DNA of 64,000 nucleotides from Ramlibacter algicola (GTDB lineage: Bacteria; Pseudomonadota; Gammaproteobacteria; Burkholderiales; Burkholderiaceae_C): assembly GCF_016641735.1 (NCBI RefSeq), contig NZ_JAEDAO010000001.1, forward strand, positions 4,030,001-4,094,000, written 5' to 3'. This document shows positions 51,925-59,759 of this stretch, in pieces; positions within the stretch are counted from its first letter, which is position 1; each line of letters starts with the position of its first letter. The position numbers were made by a program, and so were the translations under genes. The notes under the pieces were generated by a model, which saw only the letters and a program-made list of their open reading frames with translations, did not search any database and was not told where the DNA came from.

Positions 51925-52809
51925 ATGGATCGTCTCAAGGCCATGGGCGCGTTCGTGCGCGCCGTCGAACTCGGCAGCTTGTCCGCAGTTGCAAGGGAGA
52001 TGTCGACCACCCAGCCCACTGTCAGCAAGCTGGTGGCATGGCTCGAGCGCGATATCGGCGCCCGGCTGCTGGAGCGAAGCAGCCAGCGGGTGCTGCCCAC
52101 CGAGGAAGGTGCACGCTTCCTGGCCAACGCCAAGCGGGTACTCGAGGAATACGAAGAGGCCGTCGCCGAAGTCGCAAGCGGCGTGCGAGAGCCGCGCGGG
52201 CTGGTGCGGATCTCCGCCCCCGTGGCGCTCGGCGAACTGCGGCTCGGTGCCTTGATGCTGGAGATCCTTTCGGACCTGCCGCACCTGCAGGTGGAGTTGC
52301 TGCTCGAAGACCGGTTCGTCGACCCGGTCGAGGAGCGGGTCGACCTGACGATCCGGATCGGTGGAGTCCTGCCCGCCGACCTCGTCGCCCGCCAGCTTGC
52401 CGTCTGGCCGCGCTACCTGGTGGCCTCCCCCGACTACGTGCGGCGCAGGGGGCGTCCGCGGCGGCCGGAAGACCTCGCCGCCCACGACTACTTGCGCTAT
52501 GCAGGCCGGAGCGACGAAGAGGTCCGCCTGACCTGCGCCGACGACAGCCTGGTCGTGAACCTGCCCTCCCGTTACCGCGTGAACAGCGCGATCGCCCTGC
52601 TCAACGCCGTGCATTCCGGGGCTGGCATCGCGCTGCAACCCTGCTGGATGGTGGACGGGGCCTTGCGAGAAGGCACGTTGGTGCGGGTTCTGCCGCGCTG
52701 GACCGGCCCCGCCCAGACGGCGCACTTGGTCTACGCGCCGCGCCGGCGGTTGCCCGCGCGCGTGCAGGTGGTGATGGAGCGCCTGCTGGCGTCCATCGCC
52801 ACCTGGTAG
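51925..52809 (+). CDS. LysR-family transcriptional regulator
   Basis: 294 residues. Helix-turn-helix LSAVAREMSTTQPTVSKLVA near the N-terminus and a periplasmic-binding-like effector domain. Divergent from the GDSL hydrolase operon, with a palindrome between, so it probably activates or represses that operon in response to a small molecule, perhaps a quinone given the azoreductase. The effector is unknown. Confidence 0.93.
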   Translation: MDRLKAMGAFVRAVELGSLSAVAREMSTTQPTVSKLVAWLERDIGARLLERSSQRVLPTEEGARFLANAKRVLEEYEEAVAEVASGVREPRGLVRISAPVALGELRLGALMLEILSDLPHLQVELLLEDRFVDPVEERVDLTIRIGGVLPADLVARQLAVWPRYLVASPDYVRRRGRPRRPEDLAAHDYLRYAGRSDEEVRLTCADDSLVVNLPSRYRVNSAIALLNAVHSGAGIALQPCWMVDGALREGTLVRVLPRWTGPAQTAHLVYAPRRRLPARVQVVMERLLASIATW

Positions 52810-52860
52810 TCGACCGCGGCTTCGCGCGCGCTGTCGTCGGCACGCCGGCCGAGGCCGGAA

Positions 52861-53664
52861 TCACCGGCCCCGCAGGAAACCAACGACGATGTCCAGGAAC
52901 TCGTCGCGCCGCTCGATGTTGGGCAGGTGCTTGGCTTCCAGCAAGCGCAGCCGCGCGTCGGGAATCGTGGACGCGATCTCCTGGCTGTGACGGACGGTGG
53001 TGACCGTGTCGTTCTCGCCCGCGATCACGAGCGTGGGCTGCGTGACGAGGGCAATGGTGCGCCGCAGGTCGGCATCGCGGATGGCCGCCCAGCTGCCGGC
53101 CACGCCTTCGCGACGCGTCGTCAGCAGCGTGCGCCTGAACGCCTGCACTGTGGCGCCATCCGCTTCGAGCATCGCGGCGGGGAACCAGTTGCGCAGGAAC
53201 ATGTCTGCCGCCCCGGCCATGTCCGGGGCGGCCATCAGTTCCGCGATCGCCACGTCCCACTGCGCTGGCGGGCCGAGGCACGCAGCGGTGTTCGACAGCA
53301 CCAGGCCCCCAATGCGGTCCGGCACGTGGATGCCGAGCCACTGCGCCACGATGCCGCCGAGCGAGAGACCCAGGACGTGGACACGGGGCAGTTCCAGCGC
53401 ATCGAGCAATTCCACGACGTCCCGCCCGAGCCGGTCGAGCGAATAGACGGCCGACGGGACGTCCGACTGGCCGTGGCCGCGGGCGTCGTAGCGCAGGACG
53501 CGAAAGTCGCTCACGAGCTTCGGCACCTCGCCGTCCCACATGTGCAGGTCGGTGGCTATGGAGTTCGACAGCAGCAACACGGGTCGATCCGGCCGGCCGT
53601 CGAACCGGTACGCGATGCGAACTCCGTCGCCCGTGGTGATGAAAGAGGTTGTCCCGGTTTGCAT
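52861..53664 (-). CDS. alpha/beta-hydrolase, 3-oxoadipate enol-lactonase-like
   Basis: 267 residues. RYDARGHGQSDVP, nucleophile Ser in VLGLSLGGIVAQ, Asp in VIAGENDTVT and His in AKHLPNIERRDEF. Overall layout is that of PcaD-like enol-lactone hydrolases. No protocatechuate genes surround it, so another lactone or ester is possible. It lies 18 bases downstream of the AhpD-like gene and is predicted to be transcribed from the ECF41 promoter at 54183-54209. Confidence 0.9.
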   Translation of the reverse strand: MQTGTTSFITTGDGVRIAYRFDGRPDRPVLLLSNSIATDLHMWDGEVPKLVSDFRVLRYDARGHGQSDVPSAVYSLDRLGRDVVELLDALELPRVHVLGLSLGGIVAQWLGIHVPDRIGGLVLSNTAACLGPPAQWDVAIAELMAAPDMAGAADMFLRNWFPAAMLEADGATVQAFRRTLLTTRREGVAGSWAAIRDADLRRTIALVTQPTLVIAGENDTVTTVRHSQEIASTIPDARLRLLEAKHLPNIERRDEFLDIVVGFLRGR

Positions 53665-53682
53665 GAAATGCCGGTGTCCCTT

Positions 53683-54144
53683 TCAGTCGGCCAAGTACGG
53701 CGTTTCGGGAACCTGCGTATGGAAGCTGGCGTTCAGCATGTTCCACGAGCGGATCGCGCCGACGGCGAACGTCAGGTCGGCGACCTGCTCGTCGCTCAGG
53801 TGGCGCTTCACGGCCTGGAAGTCGGCGTCAGTGGGTGTGCGTTGCGGCAGTGCGTTCACCGCCTCCGCCCAATTGAGTGCGGCGAGCTCCGCTTCGCTGA
53901 AGAAGCGCGTCGCCTCCCGCCAGCCTGCCACGGCATTGACATGGCGCGGGTCCATGCCTTGCCTGGCCAGGTCGGCCCAGTGCATGTCGATGCAGAACGC
54001 GCAGCCGTTGATCTGGCTGATGCGCAAGTCGATGATGGCCCGCAGGCGCTTGTCCAGGCTGCTGCCGGCCGCATGGGAGAACTGGACACCGGCCTTGGCG
54101 GCCTTGGGTGCGAGGGCGTGGTAATCGAGGCGAGGTGCGGACAT
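53683..54144 (-). CDS. carboxymuconolactone decarboxylase-family (AhpD-like) protein, copy B
   Basis: 153 residues, GCAFCIDMHWADL redox motif. Paralog of the copy at 46720-47181 (about 127 of 153 positions identical). CMD proteins are the classic targets of ECF41 sigma factors, and an exact ECF41 promoter lies 39 bases upstream on this strand. It is followed by the PcaD-like gene in the same transcript. Thiol-dependent peroxide or aldehyde detoxification is the likely role. Confidence 0.94.
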   Translation of the reverse strand: MSAPRLDYHALAPKAAKAGVQFSHAAGSSLDKRLRAIIDLRISQINGCAFCIDMHWADLARQGMDPRHVNAVAGWREATRFFSEAELAALNWAEAVNALPQRTPTDADFQAVKRHLSDEQVADLTFAVGAIRSWNMLNASFHTQVPETPYLAD

Positions 54145-54182
54145 GAAAAACTCCTGTGGTTCGAGGTGGGACACACCATCAA

Positions 54183-54209
54183 GACGTCCTGCCTGTCCGG
54201 CTTGTGACA
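54183..54209 (-). promoter_or_regulatory. ECF41 promoter of the CMD/hydrolase operon
   Basis: On the minus strand TGTCACA (54203-54209), 16 bases, then CGTC (54183-54186). This is the ECF41 consensus exactly. It is divergent from, and nearly back to back with, the promoter at 54219-54245. Confidence 0.88.
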
Positions 54210-54218
54210 GCCGGGTGC

Positions 54219-54245
54219 TGTCACAAACGAGGCGGCCCGATCGTC
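54219..54245 (+). promoter_or_regulatory. ECF41 promoter of the cysteine hydrolase gene
   Basis: TGTCACA (54219-54225), 16 bases, CGTC (54242-54245), an exact ECF41 consensus. The cysteine hydrolase ATG follows 22 bases after the -10. Confidence 0.88.
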
Positions 54246-54267
54246 TAGCACGCAAAGGAGCACATTC

Positions 54268-54906
54268 ATGCCATCCCAGCCACCCAAGCGCGCGCTCGTC
54301 GTCATCGACGTGCAGAACGAGTATTTCGAACGCGGCTGCCTGCCGATCGAGCATCCGCCCCGCACGCGAACGCTGCCCAACGTCGCAGCCGCGATGGACG
54401 CCGCGCGACAGGCCGCGGTGCCGGTGGTCGTCGTGCAGCACCACGCCGCGAAGGGTGCTCCCCTGTTCCAGCCTGGCACGCACGCGGCCGAACTGCACGA
54501 GGCCGTGGCCGGCCGGCCGCGCGACCACCTGGTCACCAAGGCCTTCCCCAGCGCGTTCGCCGGAACCGACCTCGCGGAGTGGCTCGCCGCGCGCCACATC
54601 GACACCTTGTCTGTCGCTGGCTACATGACGCAGCACTGCGTCGCGTCCACGATCTTCGAGGGCATGCACCGCGGCTTCACCATGGAGTTCCTGCACGACG
54701 CGAGCGGCGCCTTGTCATACGCCAACGCCGCCGGCAGGGCGAGCGCCGAGGACATCCATCGCGTGCTCAGCGTCGTGTTCCACAGCAGCTTCGCCGCGGT
54801 GGCGTCGACCGCCGCCTGGGTCGAGGCCGTGCAGCAGCACCAGCCGCTGCCCCGCGACAACCTGGTGCTGTCGAACCGCCGCGCGCTCGAGATGCCGGCC
54901 CGTTGA
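54268..54906 (+). CDS. isochorismatase-like cysteine hydrolase
   Basis: 212 residues. Catalytic Asp in LVVIDVQNEYF (D14), Lys in HLVTKAFPSAF and nucleophile Cys in AGYMTQHCVAST, the triad of the isochorismatase/nicotinamidase superfamily. AAAGGAGC precedes the ATG. It hydrolyses an amide or ester of a small molecule; substrate unknown. Predicted member of the ECF41 regulon, 47 bases upstream of the sigma gene, which has its own promoter. Confidence 0.92.
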   Translation: MPSQPPKRALVVIDVQNEYFERGCLPIEHPPRTRTLPNVAAAMDAARQAAVPVVVVQHHAAKGAPLFQPGTHAAELHEAVAGRPRDHLVTKAFPSAFAGTDLAEWLAARHIDTLSVAGYMTQHCVASTIFEGMHRGFTMEFLHDASGALSYANAAGRASAEDIHRVLSVVFHSSFAAVASTAAWVEAVQQHQPLPRDNLVLSNRRALEMPAR

Positions 54907-54918
54907 GTCACGCGCGGT

Positions 54919-54945
54919 TGTCACAATCCGGGGGCTCCGTGCGTC
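54919..54945 (+). promoter_or_regulatory. ECF41 autoregulatory promoter
   Basis: TGTCACA (54919-54925), 16 bases, CGTC (54942-54945). Transcription would start about 6 bases on, near 54951, and the sigma gene ATG is at 54954, so the message would be leaderless or nearly so. Confidence 0.85.
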
Positions 54946-54953
54946 TAGGTGCC

Positions 54954-55847
54954 ATGAACCCGAAACCTGGCTGCGTCGACCCTCCAGGCGATGTCTTCGT
55001 CCTCTTGCGCCCGCGCCTGCTCGGGATTGCCTATCGCATGCTCGGCCTGCGCGCGGACGCGGAGGACATCGTCCAGGACGTCTGGCTGCGCTGGCGCGAC
55101 ACCGATCGCTCGTCCGTGCAGTGCGCCGAAGCGTGGCTGGTGACGGCCACGACGCGGCTGTCCATCGATCGCCTGCGCGCAGCCAAGGCCGAGCGCGCCA
55201 CGTATGCGGGCGAATGGCTGCCCGAGCCGATCGTGGACGTCGAGGAGCGCACGCCCGAGACCATTGCCGAGCGCGCCGACGAGTTATCGCTGGCTTTCCT
55301 CCACGTGCTGGAGCGGCTGGCACCTGAAGAACGCGCGGCGTACCTGTTGCGCCACGCGTTCGACTACGACTACGGTGAGATCGCGGACATGCTCGGCAAG
55401 AACGAGCCGGCGGTCAGGCAGGCGGTGCACCGGGCGACGGAGCGCCTGAAGCTGGACCGGCCCCGCTTCGACGTGCCGCGCGACACGCACCTGCGATTGC
55501 TGCAGCGGTTCGTCTCGGCGGCCAGCAGCGGCGACCGCAGTGCGATTCGCGCGCTGCTTGCCGACGACGTTGCCGCGATCGGCGACGGCGGCGGGAAGGT
55601 CCCTTCCGTGCACGGAGGCATGCACGGCGGGGAGCGGGTCGCGAACCTGTACTGGGCGCACTTCCGGCGCCACGGCTGCGCCCTCACGTATCGCATCGCC
55701 ACCATCAATGGGACGCCGGGCCTGCTGCGCTTCATCGACGGCCGGCTCGAATCCGCACAGGCCGTCGTGACCGACGGCGAGCGCATCGTGGCCTTCTACG
55801 TCGTGCGCAATCCCGACAAGCTGGCGCGCATCACGGCCGCGCCTTGA
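54954..55847 (+). CDS. ECF41-family sigma factor (SigJ-like)
   Basis: 297 residues. Sigma region 2 (GIAYRMLGLRADAEDIVQDV, WLVTATTRLSIDRLRAAKAE), region 4 (YGEIADMLGKNEPAVRQAVH) and a C-terminal SnoaL-like domain that regulates activity. The ECF41 marks are all present: WLPEP in the linker, DGGGK in the SnoaL domain and NPDKL near the end. No anti-sigma gene adjoins, as expected, because the C-terminal domain takes that role. Four exact target promoters in the window include its own. Confidence 0.96.
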   Translation: MNPKPGCVDPPGDVFVLLRPRLLGIAYRMLGLRADAEDIVQDVWLRWRDTDRSSVQCAEAWLVTATTRLSIDRLRAAKAERATYAGEWLPEPIVDVEERTPETIAERADELSLAFLHVLERLAPEERAAYLLRHAFDYDYGEIADMLGKNEPAVRQAVHRATERLKLDRPRFDVPRDTHLRLLQRFVSAASSGDRSAIRALLADDVAAIGDGGGKVPSVHGGMHGGERVANLYWAHFRRHGCALTYRIATINGTPGLLRFIDGRLESAQAVVTDGERIVAFYVVRNPDKLARITAAP

Positions 55848-55893
55848 ACCTTGCAGGGCGGGATGCAGCGCGCCGGATCGAGTGCAGCGACCT

Positions 55894-56367
55894 TCACGCC
55901 ACACGCCTGGCCAAGCACGAGTAGCAACCCTGCTTGGCATTGTGCAAGTGCACATAGGCGACCAGGTCGGAGGCGAACATCGCTTCGAGACGGTCTGCGA
56001 CGGAAGTTCCTGGAACGACGTCAGCCTCCAGCATCAAGCCGTCCTCATCGTAGGCTCTCAGGGAGATGACGCGCCGGGTCACGTACGGCGGCACCTCTCC
56101 GGGGGGAAGGCTGCGTGCCGACTGCCCTCGACGGACATAGATCGGGCCCGCGGCCCGATAAGGTGATTCGGTCCGATGGTGCTCGAAGGGCAGGAGCAGC
56201 AGCTCTTCGCCTTCCCGAGCATCCTCCAGGCTGATCCGGCAAGGGTATCCCGGGAAGCTGTCCGCCTTGTGCCGCGTGATCCCCCGCGCCTTCAAGTCGG
56301 CGTCCGTGAGCAGGAAGAGCGGTTCGAATTCATCGGGTTGCAGGCCAACGAGCTGGTAACTCGGCAT
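55894..56367 (-). CDS. DUF1203-like protein
   Basis: 157 residues. SYQLVGLQPDEFEPLFLLTD, RHKADSFPGYPCRISLEDA (conserved PGYPCR) and GEELLLLPFEHH match DUF1203. Cytosolic, function unknown. A strong AAGGAG ribosome site precedes the ATG at 56367. No ECF41 promoter precedes it. Confidence 0.85.
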   Translation of the reverse strand: MPSYQLVGLQPDEFEPLFLLTDADLKARGITRHKADSFPGYPCRISLEDAREGEELLLLPFEHHRTESPYRAAGPIYVRRGQSARSLPPGEVPPYVTRRVISLRAYDEDGLMLEADVVPGTSVADRLEAMFASDLVAYVHLHNAKQGCYSCLARRVA

Positions 56368-56475
56368 GGAATCTCCTTGATTGAGGATGCCAAGTTTCCG
56401 GCCGCAAGCGCGCAAAGGCTCGCCAGTTCCGGACCCGCATTTCGTGGCGGTCCAAGCATCGACGCGAACGCGGGC

Positions 56476-57060
56476 TCAGCGCCCAGCCGTAGCCGCGTCG
56501 TGCGGAATCAGGCCGTTGCGCGCGGATCCACGTCTGCCATCCGGCACGAACCCGTCGCGATTCGGCATCCGGACTGCGCTCAGCACCTTGTGATCGAGGA
56601 CGCCGTCGGCTTCCAGGAGCCCGTTCAGGTGCAGGATGTACGACGTCACCGCATAACTGTCATCGGTGCTGAGCGATCCGGGCTCGTCGTAGGGCATTGC
56701 CCGGCGGATGTAGTCCCAGAGCGTGGTCGCATGGGGCCAGTAGCTTCCCACTGTCAGGATCGGCTCGCGACTCTTCAACGTGCCTTGCCCACCAACCAGC
56801 GCAGGGTAGTAGTCGTTGCCTTCGGCCTTCCACCCGTGACAGGCAGCGCACCTCGCGGCGAAAATGTCACGGCCGCGTTCCACCGTGCCCCGGCCGGTCG
56901 GCAGCCCCGCCCCATCCGGAAAGACCGTGATCGCCTTCGAAGTGACCTCGGTCGCGGCGGCCGTTCGGCCGACGCTCTTCCACGCCGGGGCTGGACCGGG
57001 TTGGGCCACCGTGCTGATGCTCGTCACAAGCAGCGCAGACGCAATTGCCTTCTCAAACAT
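56476..57060 (-). CDS. periplasmic cytochrome c, partner of the sulfite dehydrogenase
   Basis: 194 residues with a signal peptide and one heme c site, CAACHG, with a candidate Met ligand in AMPYDEPGSLSTDD (residues about 125-140). Its start overlaps the dehydrogenase stop by eight bases. It should take electrons from the molybdenum subunit. It is shorter than SoxD and closer in size to single-heme partners of sulfite oxidases. Confidence 0.9.
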   Translation of the reverse strand: MFEKAIASALLVTSISTVAQPGPAPAWKSVGRTAAATEVTSKAITVFPDGAGLPTGRGTVERGRDIFAARCAACHGWKAEGNDYYPALVGGQGTLKSREPILTVGSYWPHATTLWDYIRRAMPYDEPGSLSTDDSYAVTSYILHLNGLLEADGVLDHKVLSAVRMPNRDGFVPDGRRGSARNGLIPHDAATAGR

Positions 57061-58237
57061 GCGTCACCTGCCCGCCGGACGTGACGTGCCACGCCTTGAT
57101 CCCGTTGTAGTGGTTGAAGCCGTCTGGGCCGGGCCTGGTCCCGCGCATCGCCACGATGCGATCGCGCGTCGGTTGCTCGTCACCGGTCTCGTCGGTCGCG
57201 CGCGACATGATCCACGTGTCCCGGCCGTCCCATGCCCACGGCAAGGTGAATCGCGTCAGGGACCGGTCCAGGACCGGCGGCTGCAACGCGGCGGGTTGCC
57301 ATGTGCGCCCCCCGTCCACTGACACGTCCACTCTCTTCACACGCCCGCGGCCCGACCACGCGATGCCCGAGATCTCGTGGAAGCCCGGCCCGGACAGGGC
57401 GTGGCCCCCGCTGGGGCGCAGGATCACCGACTTGACGTCCATCTCGAAGCTGAACTGCCATGCACGTCCATCCGGCATCAGGTCGGTGTAGCTCGCCGCC
57501 TCGTCGCGCGACATCGCCGGGCCGGCTGTGAGTTGCAGTCGGTGCAGCCACTTCACGTGCACGTTGCCTTCCCACCCAGGAACCACCAGGCGCAGCGGAT
57601 AGCCCTGCTCAGGGCGGACCGGCTCGCCGTTCTGGGCATACGCCACGATGACATCGTCCATGGCCTTCGCGATTGGGATGCTGCGGGAATGGCGTGCCGC
57701 GTCTGCTCCTTCCGCGACCACCCACTGCGCCTGCCCCTGTACACCCGCGATGCGGAGCAGCGTGCTGAGTCGCACGCCTGTCCACTCGCTTCCGCTCACC
57801 AGGCCATGGCTCTTCTGCGCTGTCTCGCCCGGATTGCCGGCGTGCTCACGCCCGCTGTTGCCGGCGCACTCGATGAAGTGGACCCGCGACACCGACGGCA
57901 GGCGGCGCAGGTCTTCCATCGAGAAAGCCACGCTCCTTCCAGCCAATCCGTGGACCAGCAATTCATGGCGCGCCGCTTCGATGCGCGGGACGCCGGAGTG
58001 ATGTCGTTCGAAATGGAGCGAGGACGGCGTGATGACGCCCACGGTGTCCTGCAACGGCGTGCGGCTTGCGCCGGTTCCAGGCGTGGGCGAGTCGCCGAAG
58101 AACCGGGTCGCATGCACCTCCGGCGATCTGCCGCCATATGCCCGTCGCCCGGCGCCGAGCTGACGCGCTTCCTGCGCGGCCGCCCTGCCGCCCGCCGCAC
58201 TGGCTGCCAGCGATGCCAGGACACTTCTTCGCTTCAT
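57053..58237 (-). CDS. soxC: Tat-exported sulfite dehydrogenase, molybdenum subunit (SoxC-like)
   Basis: 394 residues. Tat-type leader (KRRSVLASLAASAAGG), Mo-pterin domain with the Mo-binding Cys in HFIECAGNSG and HVKWLHRLQL, then a dimerisation domain (GIAWSGRGRVKRVDVSVDGG). It oxidises sulfite to sulfate in the periplasm and passes electrons to the cytochrome encoded next. SoxC in the Sox system is similar, but no other sox gene is present, so a stand-alone sulfite-detoxifying or sulfur-oxidising role is inferred. An ECF41 promoter lies upstream. Confidence 0.92.
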   Translation of the reverse strand: MKRRSVLASLAASAAGGRAAAQEARQLGAGRRAYGGRSPEVHATRFFGDSPTPGTGASRTPLQDTVGVITPSSLHFERHHSGVPRIEAARHELLVHGLAGRSVAFSMEDLRRLPSVSRVHFIECAGNSGREHAGNPGETAQKSHGLVSGSEWTGVRLSTLLRIAGVQGQAQWVVAEGADAARHSRSIPIAKAMDDVIVAYAQNGEPVRPEQGYPLRLVVPGWEGNVHVKWLHRLQLTAGPAMSRDEAASYTDLMPDGRAWQFSFEMDVKSVILRPSGGHALSGPGFHEISGIAWSGRGRVKRVDVSVDGGRTWQPAALQPPVLDRSLTRFTLPWAWDGRDTWIMSRATDETGDEQPTRDRIVAMRGTRPGPDGFNHYNGIKAWHVTSGGQVTHV

Positions 58238-58616
58238 ATCGCACGCTCCCTGACAGGTTGGGTGCGCGGCGCCGGCCTCGCAGGGACGACCAAGACGCTC
58301 AGTTGCCCGGGACAAGTGGGAGGCGAAGATGTTTGCATGACGATCAGCGTTGTCGAGAGGTGCTGCAAGCAAGACGCGCGAGCGGGCAGGGTTGTGACAC
58401 CCGGCCGCCCCCCGGTTCCGGCTCTGGGAGACCATCGGCCGGACTCAGCTGCCGCCGAAAGCTGCGCCGAGGGCGCAGACGCCGGCCATCGCAGATGCAA
58501 GTCGCATTCGTCCTGACGCACCCCATGAACGCGCATGTCCTGCCCGCGCAGCTGAACCCGATCAACCGCGGCCGCCGCCGCTCGCGGCTGCCGGCAACTT
58601 CAGGAGCTCGGCTGCC
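58238..58616. other. intergenic region carrying one promoter
   Basis: About 380 bases between the sulfite dehydrogenase gene and the 3' end of arsH. It contains the ECF41 promoter at 58373-58399 and otherwise only shadow frames. Confidence 0.6.
58373..58399 (-). promoter_or_regulatory. ECF41 promoter of the sulfite dehydrogenase operon
   Basis: Minus strand TGTCACA (58393-58399), 16 bases, CGTC (58373-58376). The spacing is identical to the three promoters near the sigma gene. The dehydrogenase ATG lies about 135 bases downstream, so the leader would be about 130 bases. Confidence 0.82.
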
Positions 58617-59339
58617 TCAGATGGCGCGCTGGTCGACGCGCTTCGAAAGTTCCTCGGCACTCTCCTTGCGCTCGCTGTAGCGGTCCACCAGGTACGCGCT
58701 GACATCGCGCGTGAGCAGCGTGAACTTGAACAACTCCTCCATCACGTCGACGACGCGGTCGTAGAAGGCGGACGGCTTCATCCGCCCGTCCTCCGTGAAT
58801 TCGGCGAAGGCCTTGGCCACGCTGGATTGGTTCGGGATGGTGATCATGCGCATCCAGCGCCCGAGCACGCGCATCTGGTTCACGGCGTTGAAGCTCTGGG
58901 ATCCACCCGAGACCTGCATGACCGCGAGCGTCTTGCCCTGCGTCGGCCGAACTGCGCCCACGGACAGCGGGATCCAGTCGATCTGCGTCTTCATCACGCC
59001 GGTCATGGAGCCGTGACGCTCCGGTGAGCACCACACCATGCCCTCGGCCCAGGCGGCGAGGCTGCGCAGTTCCTGGACCTTCGGGTGCGTGTCCGGCGCC
59101 CCGTCGGCCAGCGGCAGGCCCGTGGGATCGAAGATCCTGGTCTCTCCTCCCATCGCTTGCAGCAGGCGCGCGGCCTCGAACGTGAGCAGCCGGCTGTACG
59201 AGCGCTCACGCAACGATCCGTACAGCAGCAGGAAGCGCGGGCGATGCTGCGACGGAACCGGGACGTCCAGCCGGTCCTGCGTCGGCACATCGAAAAGCTC
59301 GGTGCGCAGCGCGGTAAAGGTCGAATCGTCCTCAAGCAC
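58617..59339 (-). CDS. arsH: ArsH NADPH-dependent organoarsenical reductase
   Basis: 240 residues from a GTG that overlaps the arsC stop. Flavodoxin-like fold with the phosphate loop [12 protein letters not shown] and the loop [20 protein letters not shown]. ArsH oxidises trivalent methylated and aromatic arsenicals. The N-terminus has a conserved [15 protein letters not shown] type segment. Last gene of the ars operon. Confidence 0.94.
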   Translation of the reverse strand: MLEDDSTFTALRTELFDVPTQDRLDVPVPSQHRPRFLLLYGSLRERSYSRLLTFEAARLLQAMGGETRIFDPTGLPLADGAPDTHPKVQELRSLAAWAEGMVWCSPERHGSMTGVMKTQIDWIPLSVGAVRPTQGKTLAVMQVSGGSQSFNAVNQMRVLGRWMRMITIPNQSSVAKAFAEFTEDGRMKPSAFYDRVVDVMEELFKFTLLTRDVSAYLVDRYSERKESAEELSKRVDQRAI

Positions 59340-59754
59340 GGCGCACCCCGTTGTCCTGCACGACTTCGCCATCTTCCTTCGTGAAGGGCGCCAGCTTCGC
59401 CACGGGCAGCAGTTCCAGGACCGCTTCGGACGGGCGACACAGCTTGGTCCAGAGGGGTGTCCGGACAACCGGCCGGTTCATCAGGATCGGATGTTGCTGG
59501 ATGAAGTCCAGTAGCTGGCCGTCCGTCCACTTGGGGTCCGCCAAGCCAAGGTCGGCATAGGGGGTGCCCTTTTCCCTCAGCAGCTCCCTGACCGACATGT
59601 GCATTTCCGCCAGGAGCTCGCGAATCTGTTCCTTGGGAGGCGGCGCCTTCAGGTATTCGACAACCTCGGGCTCGATCCCAGCGTGGCGGATGAGGGCCAG
59701 CGTGTTCCGGCTGGTGCCGCAGTCGGGGTTATGGAAGATGGTGACATTCGCCAT
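59332..59754 (-). CDS. arsC: arsenate reductase ArsC (glutaredoxin-dependent)
   Basis: 140 residues, catalytic Cys12 in [13 protein letters not shown] and the RPVVRTP segment at the C-terminal half. Reduces arsenate to arsenite, which Acr3 exports. It begins five bases after the acr3 stop. Confidence 0.96.
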   Translation of the reverse strand: MANVTIFHNPDCGTSRNTLALIRHAGIEPEVVEYLKAPPPKEQIRELLAEMHMSVRELLREKGTPYADLGLADPKWTDGQLLDFIQQHPILMNRPVVRTPLWTKLCRPSEAVLELLPVAKLAPFTKEDGEVVQDNGVRRA

Positions 59755-59759
59755 TGCAG

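Noticed and set aside
57053..58237. A full Sox sulfur-oxidation cluster
   Set aside because: Only the SoxC-like subunit and a single-heme cytochrome are present; no soxXYZAB gene is seen within the window.
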